The translations under genes and the position numbers were made by a program. From Cyanobacteria bacterium RU_5_0 (GTDB taxonomy: Bacteria > Cyanobacteriota > Cyanobacteriia > Elainellales > Elainellaceae): 56,685 nucleotides of DNA. The stretch lies in NCBI GenBank assembly GCA_012033255.1, contig JAAUSF010000017.1, forward strand, positions 1 to 56,685. Reading direction: 5' to 3'. Below the pieces are notes generated by a model. The model made no database searches and was not told the DNA's origin. It saw nothing but the letters and a program-made list of their open reading frames with translations. Below are positions 1 to 8,995 of this stretch, piece after piece (the first letter of the stretch is position 1; each line of letters starts with the position of its first letter).

Positions 1-31
1 AGTGGGAGATGGGGAGATGGGGAGATAGGGA
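1..31. repeat. Low-complexity polypurine repeat
   Basis: The first 31 bases are reiterated GGGGAGAT units. The same class of short purine-rich repeat recurs at 11002-11036, 16795-16905, 26983-27051 and elsewhere. No gene is visible before base 197. Confidence 0.7.
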
Positions 32-196
32 GCAATTTCAAATTCTGAGGGTTAGTGGGGAGATAAATAAATTTTCTGTTGAGTTTTGTTGTTAGATTTC
101 ATTTTGTAGCTTTAAATACAGAAAATACTGGTATTCTAAACATTAGAAGCGTAAAAATCGTTTAAAACAGTTTTGCAAATTAGGAAGGAGTCCATT

Positions 197-385
197 ATGT
201 CTACGAGAGATCAAGCTCGTGCTTTGATGACTCAGCACCATCAGAAGGTTAAGAATCGGCATCAGTCTATGCTTGCTCGTGCGGCGGCTGAAGTTGGTTT
301 AGATCATGTGGATTATCAAAGTCACATTCAAGGCAAGCCAATTTCTGCTGATTTGTACGATCGCAGTCATGTTGGTTTAAGTTAG
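197..385 (+). CDS. Small conserved-looking protein of unknown function
   Basis: A 62-residue ORF preceded by a strong ribosome binding site (AAGGAG at 185-190, seven bases before the ATG at 197), which argues for this start over the ATG at 173. The product is hydrophilic, basic and His/Gln-rich near the N-terminus (TQHHQKVKNRHQ), with a predicted helical first half and no signal peptide or membrane segment. I do not recognise a family. It stands alone, with AT-rich DNA upstream and a dispersed repeat downstream. The good RBS and complete codon structure make it a likely real gene. Confidence 0.6.
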   Translation: MSTRDQARALMTQHHQKVKNRHQSMLARAAAEVGLDHVDYQSHIQGKPISADLYDRSHVGLS

Positions 386-464
386 AGGTTATTAACTTTT
401 ATTGAGGTTTTTTAAGATAACTCAAAAATCTTTGCGGTTGATTATATCTGCTCCTAAGTTTTTT

Positions 465-556
465 CAAAGTTAATTACACATCTTGTGGGATGGGCATCTT
501 GCCCGTCCGAGTGTGTCCTTACCCGCCTCACAATTCATTAGGTTCACCTACATATA
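465..556. repeat. Dispersed repeat, copy 1 (second copy inverted at 46561-46687)
   Basis: On the minus strand it runs from TATGTAGGTGAACCTAA to GTGTAATTAACTTTG, with GGACGGGCAAGATGC inside. The copy at 46561-46687 shares both ends and this core but has a different middle. It lies in the 320-bp gap before the cyclophilin gene. I see no clear terminal inverted repeats, so its mobility mechanism is unknown. Confidence 0.75.
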
Positions 557-705
557 AGTCAAGGACGTTTTCTACGGTAGAAGGCGTTCTTTTCACTTTG
601 GCTGCGCTAAAGACCGGAGATTGGCGTACACTAGGCTTCACGTTGATCGATCGCCGGTAAACGCTCCATTGATGCTGTCGCTGTCTCGAAAACTCAGGAG
701 TCATT

Positions 706-1188
706 ATGATTCGCGCCATTATGGAAACAGACAAGGGCACTATTCATCTTGAGTTATTCGATGAAAATGCTCCTGTTACGGTCAAGAATTTTGTTGATCT
801 GTCTAAAAGTAACTTTTATGATGGGCTGACGTTTCACCGGGTTGAGTCTGGGTTTGTGATTCAGGGCGGTGATCCAAACGGAAACGGCACGGGGGGTTCG
901 GATATGCCAATTCCTCTGGAAATTTGGGCGGAAGGAGCCAAGGAGCCAACGGTTGGCCGTCCGCTCGATCGGGGTCAAACACCGATGATCAAGCACGATG
1001 CGGCAGGTGTGATTTCAATGGCGAGAACCTCCGATCCCAATAGTGCCACTAGCCAATTTTTCATTACCCTGGATGCGGCTCCATTTTTGGATGGACAATA
1101 CGCGGCATTTGGCAAAACTGAAAATGTTGATGTGGTTCAAGCCATCCGCCGGGGTGACAAGATACTATCAGTCAAAATTGAGGAGTAG
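706..1188 (+). CDS. Peptidyl-prolyl cis-trans isomerase, cyclophilin type
   Basis: Catalyses cis-trans isomerisation of Xaa-Pro bonds during protein folding; no signal peptide, so cytosolic. The 160-residue protein is one cyclophilin domain with the family signature [15 protein letters not shown], the [16 protein letters not shown] segment containing the catalytic-site Gln/Phe, and the LDGQYAAFG motif. AGGAG at 696-700 sits five bases before the ATG at 706. The stop is ten bases before argJ, which has its own RBS, so the two are probably co-transcribed; no functional link between them is known to me. Confidence 0.93.
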   Translation: MIRAIMETDKGTIHLELFDENAPVTVKNFVDLSKSNFYDGLTFHRVESGFVIQGGDPNGNGTGGSDMPIPLEIWAEGAKEPTVGRPLDRGQTPMIKHDAAGVISMARTSDPNSATSQFFITLDAAPFLDGQYAAFGKTENVDVVQAIRRGDKILSVKIEE

Positions 1189-1198
1189 GAGAGACGCA

Positions 1199-2440
1199 AT
1201 GGCGGATTGGCAGGAAATTCCGGGAGGAGTGACCGCCCCTAAAGGGTTCAAAGCGTCGGGGATCACAGCCGGATTAAAACCATCGGGAACACCGGATTTA
1301 GCGCTGATTGTATCGGAGGTGGACGCGATCGCCGCCGGAGTCTTTACCACTAGTCAGGTTAAGGCGGCTTGTGTAGACTATTGCCGTCAGCGACTCCAGG
1401 CTAAACCAACGGCTCGTGCGATTCTTTGCAATGCTGGTCAGGCAAATGCGGCAACGGGAGCGCAAGGATGGGCGGATGCGGTGGAAAGTGCCCAGTTAGT
1501 CGCGCAGTCCCTTGGTATTTCACCAGAACTGATATTAGTTGCTTCCACAGGGGTCATTGGGCAACGGATCAAGATGGATCAGCTACGAGCAGGAGTTCCT
1601 AAGCTAGTGGAAACGCTGTCGGAGGATGGTTCTGATGCGGCTGCGAAGGCAATTGTCACAACGGATTTGGTCACAAAGTCGATCGCCCTTGAACTCACTC
1701 TCGATCATCGTCCCGTCCGGATTGGCGGCATTTGCAAGGGTTCCGGGATGATCCACCCAAATATGGCGACGATGCTGGGGTTTGTCACCTGCGATGCGGC
1801 AATCTCTCCTCATCTTTGGCAGCAAATGGTCAGTCGGGCGGCAGATAAGAGCTTCAACCAAATCACAGTGGACGGTGACACCAGCACCAATGATTCTCTG
1901 ATTGCTTTAGCCAATGGAGAATCTCGCACTCCTGCAATCACAGATTTAGGAGACGATGCCGAGAAGCTAGAAGCGGCTCTGACAGAAGTATGTATTCATT
2001 TAGCGAAGGCGATCGCCCGTGATGGCGAAGGAGCCACCTGTTTGATTGAAGTCCGGGTGTCTGGCGCTCCAGATGATGAATCTGCCCGCAAAATTGCCCG
2101 CACGGTTGCTGGCTCGTCGTTGGTCAAATCAGCCATTTTTGGACGCGATCCAAACTGGGGACGAATTGCGGCGGCGGCTGGACGAGCGGGTGTCCCGTTT
2201 GATCCAGAAAATCTTCGGGTACAATTGGGCGACTTTTTAATGATGGAACAGGGTCAACCATTACCATTCGATCGCCCTGCCGCCAGTCATTACATGAAAC
2301 AAGCCTCTGCGGGCGAATATTTGAAAGCTGATACCCTTCTAATTTCCATCAGCATTGGCAATGGTTCTGGCTCTGGTAGTGCGTGGGGCTGCGATCTTAG
2401 TTACGATTACGTCAAGATCAATGCAGAGTATACGACGTGA
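1199..2440 (+). CDS. argJ: Bifunctional ornithine acetyltransferase / N-acetylglutamate synthase
   Basis: Arginine biosynthesis: transfers acetyl from N-acetylornithine to glutamate (cyclic pathway) and may also use acetyl-CoA. I place the start at 1199, giving 413 residues (normal for ArgJ), after GGAGAG at 1187-1192; longer versions would overlap the cyclophilin gene. The autocleavage site is visible as [10 protein letters not shown]: ArgJ precursors are cut between Ala and Thr and the Thr becomes the nucleophile. Other family segments are KGSGMI and [15 protein letters not shown] near the C-terminus. Second gene of the cyclophilin-argJ pair. Confidence 0.96.
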   Translation: MADWQEIPGGVTAPKGFKASGITAGLKPSGTPDLALIVSEVDAIAAGVFTTSQVKAACVDYCRQRLQAKPTARAILCNAGQANAATGAQGWADAVESAQLVAQSLGISPELILVASTGVIGQRIKMDQLRAGVPKLVETLSEDGSDAAAKAIVTTDLVTKSIALELTLDHRPVRIGGICKGSGMIHPNMATMLGFVTCDAAISPHLWQQMVSRAADKSFNQITVDGDTSTNDSLIALANGESRTPAITDLGDDAEKLEAALTEVCIHLAKAIARDGEGATCLIEVRVSGAPDDESARKIARTVAGSSLVKSAIFGRDPNWGRIAAAAGRAGVPFDPENLRVQLGDFLMMEQGQPLPFDRPAASHYMKQASAGEYLKADTLLISISIGNGSGSGSAWGCDLSYDYVKINAEYTT

Positions 2441-2491
2441 GGGAGTAGGAAGGATGAGAGGATAATTTTACTCCATCCTTCCCCGACTCCC
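2441..2491. other. Inverted repeat between argJ and the Ycf66 gene
   Basis: GGGAGT plus GGAAGGATG directly after the argJ stop pair with CATCCTTCC and ACTCCC about 20 bases later, an imperfect stem of roughly 15 bp. The arms are of the GGATGA low-complexity class. No T-run follows, so a rho-independent terminator is not demonstrated. Confidence 0.5.
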
Positions 2492-2518
2492 TTACTTCTG
2501 ACAACTGAGGAGAAACTC

Positions 2519-3181
2519 ATGCTTACCTACCTTTTAGCCCTTGCTGTCGGTTTTGGTAGTTTCGTGCTTTACATGGTAGCCTTCTTCTTTCCAGAAATTC
2601 ATCGCAAGTATGACCTGATCTGGAGCGGCGTGGGGATGTTTTACGCGCTTGTTCTCTGGATCTGTGCCGATCGCATCACCGGAGGGATTTTGTTGGGGCA
2701 GATGGCGTGTGTGGCGCTGTTAGGATGGTTTGGCTGGCAGACCTTGGAGCTACGGTGGGAGCAAACGCCTGTCAATCAACGAACTCCCGTTTCGGGTTCG
2801 GCTAATTCGCTTGGGGAAGTGGTGCAAGCCCAATCAAAACGGCTCTGGGCATATCTACAATCCGATGAGTTTAAATCACGTTTGCCAAATCGCATTGAGG
2901 AAGTGCCAGAACGTGCTTCTGAATTAGTTGCATCTTTGAAAGAGTGGGGTACGGCGCTTTGGAGTACAACTTTTAAGTCGCCTTCTCAATCCATCGACTC
3001 GATCGATCAGCCACCGAACTCACCGTTCAACTCGATCACTGAACCAGCCAATGGAGTTTTAAACAGTGAGACAATTCGGGATGCCAAAGGTGATTTGAAG
3101 GCGACAATCACGGATGCAAACCCGGAAACAGAGAAAACCTCGTCCGGATTTCCTGAGCAAATCGATTCAGTTAGCGATTGA
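2519..3181 (+). CDS. ycf66: Ycf66 family protein
   Basis: 220 residues. Three hydrophobic segments lie at about residues 1-23, 33-50 and 55-75, followed by a long hydrophilic, Ser/Pro-rich C-terminal region. The N-terminal pattern, with the second and third segments around DLIWSGVGMFYALVLW and GGILLGQMACVALLGW, matches the Ycf66 N-terminal domain of cyanobacteria and some plastids. The family's function is unknown; a thylakoid or plasma membrane location is inferred from the hydrophobic segments. A GAGGAG box about 12 bases upstream supports the start. It follows argJ by 78 bp, separated by an inverted repeat. Confidence 0.8.
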   Translation: MLTYLLALAVGFGSFVLYMVAFFFPEIHRKYDLIWSGVGMFYALVLWICADRITGGILLGQMACVALLGWFGWQTLELRWEQTPVNQRTPVSGSANSLGEVVQAQSKRLWAYLQSDEFKSRLPNRIEEVPERASELVASLKEWGTALWSTTFKSPSQSIDSIDQPPNSPFNSITEPANGVLNSETIRDAKGDLKATITDANPETEKTSSGFPEQIDSVSD

Positions 3182-3201
3182 CAAGCTAATTAACATTTAA
3201 G

Positions 3202-3321
3202 CCACCTGTAAATTTTTTGTTGATTTTGCGATCGGTAGGGGCAGACCCACGTGTCTACCCTCTCAGCCAAGGCAATTCATGCGGGGTTGCCCCTACACCA
3301 CACCATCCATCAACAGAAAAT
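3202..3321. mobile_element. Family A MITE-like element, right end truncated
   Basis: Begins with the family A end CCACCTGTAAATTTT and has the shared core with GGGGCAGACC and GGTTGCCCC. The right end keeps ATCAACAGAAAAT but lacks the last 10-11 bp (TTTACAGGTGG) found in the copies at 28368 and 36034. The break lies a few bases from the stop of the convergent TPP-enzyme gene. Confidence 0.85.
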
Positions 3322-3326
3322 AGTCT

Positions 3327-5519
3327 TCAAAATGACATCGCCCTCTCAACTAAAGCGTCTGCGGTGATGCCATTAATTGCCATTAATTCGCCTGCACTGG
3401 CGGAGGTTTCGCCTCGTTTCCAGGCAAAGGTGTCTCGTTTGACGGTGCTACGAAGCATAATCGGTTCGAGCATTCCGCTTGCGCCGCCCGTGACACCAAT
3501 TAAGGCATCGCCATTGAATAGAGCATCAAATCTAGCGTCATCCAGGAAGCCGCGATCGGGTTCAGAGCAAATGTCCCACAAAACATCGTGAGGACGGTAG
3601 AGGCGACGTGGACTGATCACAGAGACAATTTTCACGCCGATTCCTTCGGCTTCTAGACGGGAAGCGGCTTCGTAGACGGGTAACAAGATCATGTCCCCAA
3701 CGACGGCAAAGACGATCGTTTTACTCCCCGATGTTTCCTTTAGAATGACTGCACCGTCTTGCAATGCCTGACGAGTTTGCTCAAAGGTGGTTCGGATGGG
3801 CAAAGGCGATTTGCTGGCAGTGATGACAATGCCTTTGTTTGGGGTGGTCAAGCCCCACTCATAGCAAGCCTGAATGCTGTTGGCATCGGGTGGAAAGAGA
3901 GGGAAGACGTTGCCGTTTCGCATCATCGCGGCAAAGTATGCTTCGATTTCGGGGCGCTGGTGTGTCCAACCGTTGCGTCCTTGCTCTAGTGCGCCAGCCG
4001 TGAACAGCGTGATTGTGGAGGGGGTCGGACGGCGCAATTCTGCCATCGCTTGAGTCACTGTCTGCCAGATGGGTAAGCCGTTGATAGCAAAGGATTCATA
4101 AGAACACCAGAGCGATCGCGCCCCCATGAGCGCAAGTCCGACGGCTAATCCGGCACACGCATCTTCGCTAAGGGGTTCATACACTTGTCCTTTGGGAGCC
4201 TGGTTATACAGGGAATCTTCGGTGGGGTGAATGATTTTCAATGCTTGATTGATGTTGGCAATGCCGGAGGCTTCGTTGCCATCGGCATTCGTGACCAGAT
4301 AATTCGGATCGAGTTGTCCGACTTTAGCGACCAATCGCCCCATCGCGGTCGTAGAGACTTTGGCATCGCCGCCGATCGCATATTCCTCCAACGGCAAATC
4401 TTTTAGATCGGGGAGCGGTAACACGGATTCAGTCACGGCTGTCTTGCTGGCGGACCCTCCGTTCGATCGTTCACCATTCGTTCGCACGAGTTCCCAAGCT
4501 TCAGTTGGGAGGGCACGAGATTTCAAACCTGCCACGATATCCGGATGATCGAGGGTGTGATGACCATAAAGGTTATGAGATTTTGCGCCTCGTGCATGAA
4601 CGCCTGCCCCTTTGAGTTGCTTGATGATAAAGACCGTTAGCTTGCCACTGAGCGCCGATCGCGCGGCTTCATCCACCCCAACCAAAACGCCTTTAGTGAA
4701 GGCTAATCGCTGCTCAAATGAGAATGCGGTACTATCTACAAATGCTCCAGGTTGGTTGTGATCATCAAAAATTTTCGCATCCACCAGCACGACTTCCTTA
4801 AAGCCGTTGCCATGCCAATAGGCCATCATCTGTTCGTTCGTCTGGAGCGACACCATACTGTGATGCTCTTGCGAGAAGCCATTCCAAACTAAAACAGGCA
4901 GAAAGTTCGTTGCTTCAGGGAATGCGGTATGGAAGTGAGCCATGCTGCTCATCGGATAAGGTTCACCCATGCCGCCATCGCCCATTGTAAAGGGGAAGAG
5001 CGTGTCTTTATGGAGCAGGGCGGCTGCCATTGCAAAGTGCTGCCCCTGCCCTAAAGGACCTGCCGGGGCGAGGATACCCGGAATGTAGCCAGAGAGATGT
5101 CCTAATAAGCCATGCTTTTCTCGGAAGCGATCGCGCAACTGCTGCACCGTCTGAATTCCCATGTCTTCCAGGGAGCGATCGAGGAACATGGCGCTGTAGA
5201 ATCCTGGTGCGTGATGTCCAACTTCCGTAATGATGTTCTTGTAGCCCAACATCACCAGGGCGGCGTAAGCTTCGGCTTGGCTGGCAAATCCGCCTGGATG
5301 CCCGGATGCTTTGCTAGCTGTGATTTGTAAGGTCAGATATCGTAATGCATCGGCATAAAGCAGAGTTTGATAGACCGCGTTGGGGTCAGCCGGATCAACG
5401 ATCGCCTTGCGTCCTTCCGCGATCGCCGGTGCTTTACCAAACGTCTCAAACTCAGGCGGCAATTCGCCAAAATACTGGATCCCCTCGCAGAAGGCAGGAA
5501 TCTGGGTGACAGCAACCAT
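3327..5519 (-). CDS. Transketolase/phosphoketolase-like thiamine diphosphate enzyme
   Basis: A soluble enzyme of about 730 residues with the three-part architecture of transketolase. The N-terminal PP domain has SKASGHPGG and the TPP-binding GDGGMGEP followed about 30 residues on by a conserved Asn (VWNGFSQEHH). A middle Pyr domain contains VTNADGNEASG and a third domain follows. It differs from the classical cyanobacterial phosphoketolase in motif spacing and N-terminus, so the substrate is uncertain; sugar-phosphate cleavage or ketol transfer in central carbon metabolism is inference. I prefer the start at 5519 (GAGGG about 10 bases upstream) to that at 5546. Monocistronic, convergent with the Ycf66 gene. 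Confidence 0.8.
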   Translation of the reverse strand: MVAVTQIPAFCEGIQYFGELPPEFETFGKAPAIAEGRKAIVDPADPNAVYQTLLYADALRYLTLQITASKASGHPGGFASQAEAYAALVMLGYKNIITEVGHHAPGFYSAMFLDRSLEDMGIQTVQQLRDRFREKHGLLGHLSGYIPGILAPAGPLGQGQHFAMAAALLHKDTLFPFTMGDGGMGEPYPMSSMAHFHTAFPEATNFLPVLVWNGFSQEHHSMVSLQTNEQMMAYWHGNGFKEVVLVDAKIFDDHNQPGAFVDSTAFSFEQRLAFTKGVLVGVDEAARSALSGKLTVFIIKQLKGAGVHARGAKSHNLYGHHTLDHPDIVAGLKSRALPTEAWELVRTNGERSNGGSASKTAVTESVLPLPDLKDLPLEEYAIGGDAKVSTTAMGRLVAKVGQLDPNYLVTNADGNEASGIANINQALKIIHPTEDSLYNQAPKGQVYEPLSEDACAGLAVGLALMGARSLWCSYESFAINGLPIWQTVTQAMAELRRPTPSTITLFTAGALEQGRNGWTHQRPEIEAYFAAMMRNGNVFPLFPPDANSIQACYEWGLTTPNKGIVITASKSPLPIRTTFEQTRQALQDGAVILKETSGSKTIVFAVVGDMILLPVYEAASRLEAEGIGVKIVSVISPRRLYRPHDVLWDICSEPDRGFLDDARFDALFNGDALIGVTGGASGMLEPIMLRSTVKRDTFAWKRGETSASAGELMAINGITADALVERAMSF

Positions 5520-5724
5520 GAATTGAAATCCCTCAGAGCTTAACATTCACTTAAGACTTGATCCTACCGCCTGATGGGATTCTGTGAGAGGGCGATCGTT
5601 CCTTGTCTGTCAAGAAATCCTTAATCGCATCCCAAAGAATTTCTAATGGTTGCCAGAATTTTATCCCTCACCGCTCTCTCTTCAAAGGTAATGAAATCTG
5701 CCTGTTATTGGATGAGAGGTAGAG

Positions 5725-5747
5725 CAGTAGCCAGCGTGGTTAGGACA
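5725..5747 (+). repeat. 23-bp dispersed repeat, copy 1
   Basis: A 23-mer starting CAGTAGCCAGCG and ending GGTTAGGACA is identical at 5725-5747 and 45969-45991 on the plus strand and at 11487-11509 on the minus strand. At 5725 and 11509 it lies next to a family B element. The rest of 5547-6117 holds only repeats and the left end of the TnpB element. Confidence 0.85.
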
Positions 5748-5759
5748 GATGTCAAAATG

Positions 5760-5945
5760 GGCGTTGCTGAAGAATGGGATGAAACGATTTCCACCCCCAA
5801 TGGTAGGGGTAGGTCTTTGTGCCGACCCTGACAGATTTCGGGCACCCACCAATGGTAGGGGTAGGTCTTTGTGCCGACCCTGACAGATTTCGGGCACCCA
5901 CCAGGGGATGCCCCTACCCAAAACACGCCTAACTTCAGTAACGCC
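5760..5945. mobile_element. Family B MITE-like element, copy 1
   Basis: Bounded by GGCGTTGCTGAAG on the left and CTTCAGTAACGCC on the right (one mismatch as inverted ends). The interior carries two near-identical tandem blocks containing GGTAGGGGTAGGTCTTTGTG and CAGATTTCGGGCACCCACCA. No target duplication: the left flank is TCAAAATG and the right flank CCGATTAC. Short ORFs across it are artefacts of the repeats. Homologous to 11178-11380 in inverse orientation. Confidence 0.85.
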
Positions 5946-6117
5946 CCGATTACCGATTATCAATCACCAATTCCCTCACCGAAAAACGAGCGGATGCCCC
6001 TGACTTCTAGGCATGGGGAGGTAAGCGGTTGCAAGCTCTAGCCGCCTTGAACTATCCGGAATCAGCATAATTTTTGTTGTAGAATAGAATATAGTCACAG
6101 GTGAAGTTTTCAAAGCC

Positions 6118-7314
6118 GTGGAACAAGTCCTGACCATAGTTTGCAAGTTGCAACCAACTCAAGAGCAAGCCTCTCAAATTGATGCACTCTTGAAAGCGTT
6201 TGCGGATGCTTGCAACTACACCAATCAGGAAGTTGCACCCAAGATTACCAGCAAGACTACGATTCAAAGCCTGACCTATCAATCGGTTCGTGAAAAGTTT
6301 GGACTCAGCGCTAATCAAGCGGTTAGAGTTGCTGCCAGAGTGGGAGCAAATCGCAAAACTGCCAAACAAAAGGGCAAGCCTGTTAAAGACTTTGCTCCAA
6401 CTTCCGCTGATTATGATGCTCGGATCTTCTCTTTCCGCGAAAAAGATTGGACGGTTAGCCTGACTTTGTTGAGCGGTCGAGAGCGGATCAAGTTTGCTGC
6501 TAGCTCTTACCAGCGCGGCAAATTGACAGGTAAAGTGCCCACATCCGCTCAACTCTGCAAACACAAAGATGGGCAGTATTACATCCACATCCAAATTAAA
6601 GATGAACGGCCAGAGCCTATTCAGGCTGACAAGGTAATCGGGGTAGATTTTGGGCGCAGAGCTATTGCAGTTACTTCTGTAGGGGATAAATGGGACGGAA
6701 AACAAATTAAAGACGTTCGGGATAGATACGCCAGAGTCAGAGCATCGCTCCAAGAAAAAGCCTCGAAAGGCACAAGATCGACTCGTCGCAGGGCAAGACA
6801 AATCTTGAAACGGCTGTCGGGACGTGAGCGGCGTTATCAAACCTGGCTGAACCACAACATCAGCAAATTGATTGTTCTGTCTGCACTTCAAAACAATGCC
6901 ATCATTGCGATTGAAGATTTGACAGGTATTCGGGAACGCACTAATGAACTGCCTAGAAACAAGACTGAGCGTAGACGCTCTAACAGTTGGGCATTCTTCC
7001 AACTGCGATTGTTTCTGAGCTACAAGAGCGTTAAGTATGGTGTTGAGGTAGTAGCAATCAGCCCTGCATACACCAGTCAGACTTGCGCTGAATGCTTGCA
7101 CATCCACCCAGTGAAAGGGAAGTCCTACCGTTCTGGCAAATCGCTTAAATGTGGGCATTGTGGCAATCATTGTGATGCGGATGAGAATGGTTCAAAAATG
7201 ATTTCAATTGTGGGAGCGGCATTTGTAAACCCGCTCGGAGGTTCGGTGTTGTCCTGCAACCTTGCAGATCACATCAGGGCTACTGAAAGCCCCCAGCTTC
7301 TAGCCGTGGGGTAG
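6118..7314 (+). CDS. tnpB: TnpB RNA-guided endonuclease (IS200/IS605 family)
   Basis: 398 residues, the usual TnpB length and a family ancestral to Cas12. RuvC-like catalytic residues are all present: Asp177 in GVDFGRR, Glu266 in IAIEDLTG and Asp355 in CDADENG. A four-Cys zinc ribbon (CAEC and CGHC) lies before the last Asp. The N-terminal helical part (QASQIDALLKAFADACNY) is also typical. Start is GTG at 6118; there is no better ATG upstream. TATAGT at 6089-6094 could be a -10 box. The intact active site suggests a functional nuclease guided by a right-end RNA; that it is active here is inference. Confidence 0.93.
   Translation: MEQVLTIVCKLQPTQEQASQIDALLKAFADACNYTNQEVAPKITSKTTIQSLTYQSVREKFGLSANQAVRVAARVGANRKTAKQKGKPVKDFAPTSADYDARIFSFREKDWTVSLTLLSGRERIKFAASSYQRGKLTGKVPTSAQLCKHKDGQYYIHIQIKDERPEPIQADKVIGVDFGRRAIAVTSVGDKWDGKQIKDVRDRYARVRASLQEKASKGTRSTRRRARQILKRLSGRERRYQTWLNHNISKLIVLSALQNNAIIAIEDLTGIRERTNELPRNKTERRRSNSWAFFQLRLFLSYKSVKYGVEVVAISPAYTSQTCAECLHIHPVKGKSYRSGKSLKCGHCGNHCDADENGSKMISIVGAAFVNPLGGSVLSCNLADHIRATESPQLLAVG
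7289..7311 (+). ncRNA. Right-end hairpin, likely part of an omega-RNA overlapping tnpB
   Basis: A CCCCA/TGGGG stem with an inner GC-TTCTA-GC loop sits in the last codons of tnpB, just before its TAG stop. In studied TnpB systems the guide RNA comes from the tnpB 3' end and right end and reads into flanking DNA. If so here, the guide would begin near 7315, within the 3' end of the neighbouring gene. The boundaries of such an RNA are not visible. Confidence 0.45.
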
Positions 7315-7315
7315 T

Positions 7316-8455
7316 TTACTCAAGAGCAATTTCTTCCCAAGCTTGGATGACTTGTTGCAGTGAGGGAGGCAACTGATCTTGCACGATGTCAGCCGCCTGA
7401 ACCATACCGCCTCTACCAACCAAGGTGAGTGTCAGATAATCGGCAGCACCACTCGGCGCAGGATAGCTCAAACCATTCAGACTGCCAAACTGCTGTTCTT
7501 GTAACAGTTGCTTAAATGCCTCGACCTCTTGAGGCGAGAGACGGTTCAACTCAACTGGGGGAGCGGCATCTACAAGTTGTACAACTTGCCCGTCCTCTAG
7601 TAGCAAGAGTTCAGTGTTCGATCCTGAAATTCCGCCTTCGACGAAGATTTGGAACACGGCTTCACTTCTTAGAGTGAAATAGGAAGGTAAGTCTGAGTTT
7701 GCAATAAAGCGAGGCACGATCGCCCCCTCTGAATAACTCGCTGCTTCATTCAACCGGATATCAGAACCATCGTTATTCGTGTGATAAACCCAGTATCCCT
7801 GATCGCCCATAACAACGACTTGCCAACCGGAAATGGCGATTTGTGTACAGACTCCATCTCCTGAATCGATACCAAAACAACCATTCCAGGTGCGTTGTTC
7901 TGCTTGAGCAATGCTGAGACTGGAAAGCGGAAGCCCTGAATCTTGAGATGCCATTTGCAGAACCCGATCGCTCACCTCCTGTGGCAACTCACTCGCAGTC
8001 GAATCGGGTTGTGGCTCCAGTTGCAAAACTTGTGCCGTTGCATCCGTGCGATAGAACCAACTCTGATTTCCATCGGTCACTTCCACACGCCAACCCGGAA
8101 CCGTGGCTTGGATACAGAGTGCAACCGGATTAGGAATCCCCAAACACCCATCTGACCAGGTTTCTTGGCTATAGCTAGCAATGCTCAAATTACGACGAGG
8201 AATATCCAATTGACGAGCCAGATCTCGACGAATTCGATTTGCCACTTGATGCGGCAAAGTATTCTCAGAAGTGCTTTCAGAAGTGCTTTCAGATTGTTGT
8301 TTATCAGAAGCGGCGATCGACAGATTAATCGGAGCCGCGATCGTTTTTTCTGGTAGGGCACTGCTACTACTCAGCAGCAGCGCACCGGTAAGCGCAAGAG
8401 CCGAAACAACCCGACGAGAAGAAGGCGATTTCGAGGTTAGAATGCAGCGAATCAT
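7316..8455 (-). CDS. Secreted protein with two Trp/Cys-rich repeats, function unknown
   Basis: 379 residues. The N-terminus has basic residues then a hydrophobic core (VVSALALTGALLLSSSSAL), consistent with a Sec signal peptide. Two repeats of about 80 residues follow: each has a helix-like stretch ending in LSIA, then TW..GC.GI, a second Cys, and a GW.V.V...W.Y.T block (roughly residues 68-145 and 160-235). The paired Cys in each repeat suggest disulfides in the periplasm or outside the cell. The C-terminal 140 residues are less distinctive. No enzymatic motif is recognised. The TnpB element ends two bases from its stop codon. Confidence 0.75.
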   Translation of the reverse strand: MIRCILTSKSPSSRRVVSALALTGALLLSSSSALPEKTIAAPINLSIAASDKQQSESTSESTSENTLPHQVANRIRRDLARQLDIPRRNLSIASYSQETWSDGCLGIPNPVALCIQATVPGWRVEVTDGNQSWFYRTDATAQVLQLEPQPDSTASELPQEVSDRVLQMASQDSGLPLSSLSIAQAEQRTWNGCFGIDSGDGVCTQIAISGWQVVVMGDQGYWVYHTNNDGSDIRLNEAASYSEGAIVPRFIANSDLPSYFTLRSEAVFQIFVEGGISGSNTELLLLEDGQVVQLVDAAPPVELNRLSPQEVEAFKQLLQEQQFGSLNGLSYPAPSGAADYLTLTLVGRGGMVQAADIVQDQLPPSLQQVIQAWEEIALE

Positions 8456-8477
8456 AACACTTGAATCCCAATATTAG

Positions 8478-8989
8478 GTGTTCATTTTGTGAGCCGCGAT
8501 CGGCGCTCAAGAATCTGACGTGATCCTTAATGACTGAAATCTTTCAAATTAGTGCCACACCGAAGAGGAAAACTTAGCAATTGCTCAATTTATGTCGTTT
8601 TCAAAACTCTCTGTGATATGCCGATCGGCTACAGGGGCAAACGATTGTTTAATTCATGCCCATCCCTCCAACTGGCACACTCGTAATTTCAACGATCGCA
8701 TCGGTATTCTAAGACTGAGATATCGATCGCTTCATCTACGAATGTGCCAATTAATGTGCCAGTAAACCCTCTGGAATGGGGAACAAAGCAACTGGGCACA
8801 ACAATCTCTATCTTTAGCCTGAATACATTACGTCGCAGGACTTACTTGATTCACCAATATAACGCTGCTGTCTTAGCTATTTAACTGCTTAGGTATGGGT
8901 CAGAGCGAAGACACTGCAAACTATCGGTGTAAGTCCAAGATCGGTGCTTCTACCAAGCGCAGTGAATTTTCGTGTCCGAAGATACAGGA
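8478..8989. other. Intergenic region, no gene seen
   Basis: About 510 bp between divergent genes. It must hold the promoters of both but I cannot place them with confidence. No repeat, tRNA or clear hairpin was seen. Confidence 0.5.
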
Positions 8990-8995
8990 ATGATT

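Larger units (their letters stand above)
5996..7314 (+). mobile_element. IS200/IS605-type element carrying only tnpB
   Basis: tnpB is flanked by two similar 23-base hairpin sequences: left 5996-6018 (GCCCC, CTTCTAG, TGGGG) and right 7289-7311 (GCCCCC, CTTCTAG, TGGGG). This is the arrangement of subterminal hairpins in single-strand transposons. No tnpA is present, so the element would depend on a TnpA elsewhere or is immobile. The exact outer ends cannot be fixed; the right end abuts the stop of the gene at 7316-8455, suggesting insertion right beside that gene. Confidence 0.75.

Noticed and set aside
5682..5963. 93-residue minus-strand ORF
   Set aside because: Encoded by the two tandem blocks of a family B element; translation is a repeat artefact.
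6052..7170. 372-codon open frame opposite tnpB
   Set aside because: Antisense shadow; tnpB has all catalytic motifs and the antisense product has no recognisable features.
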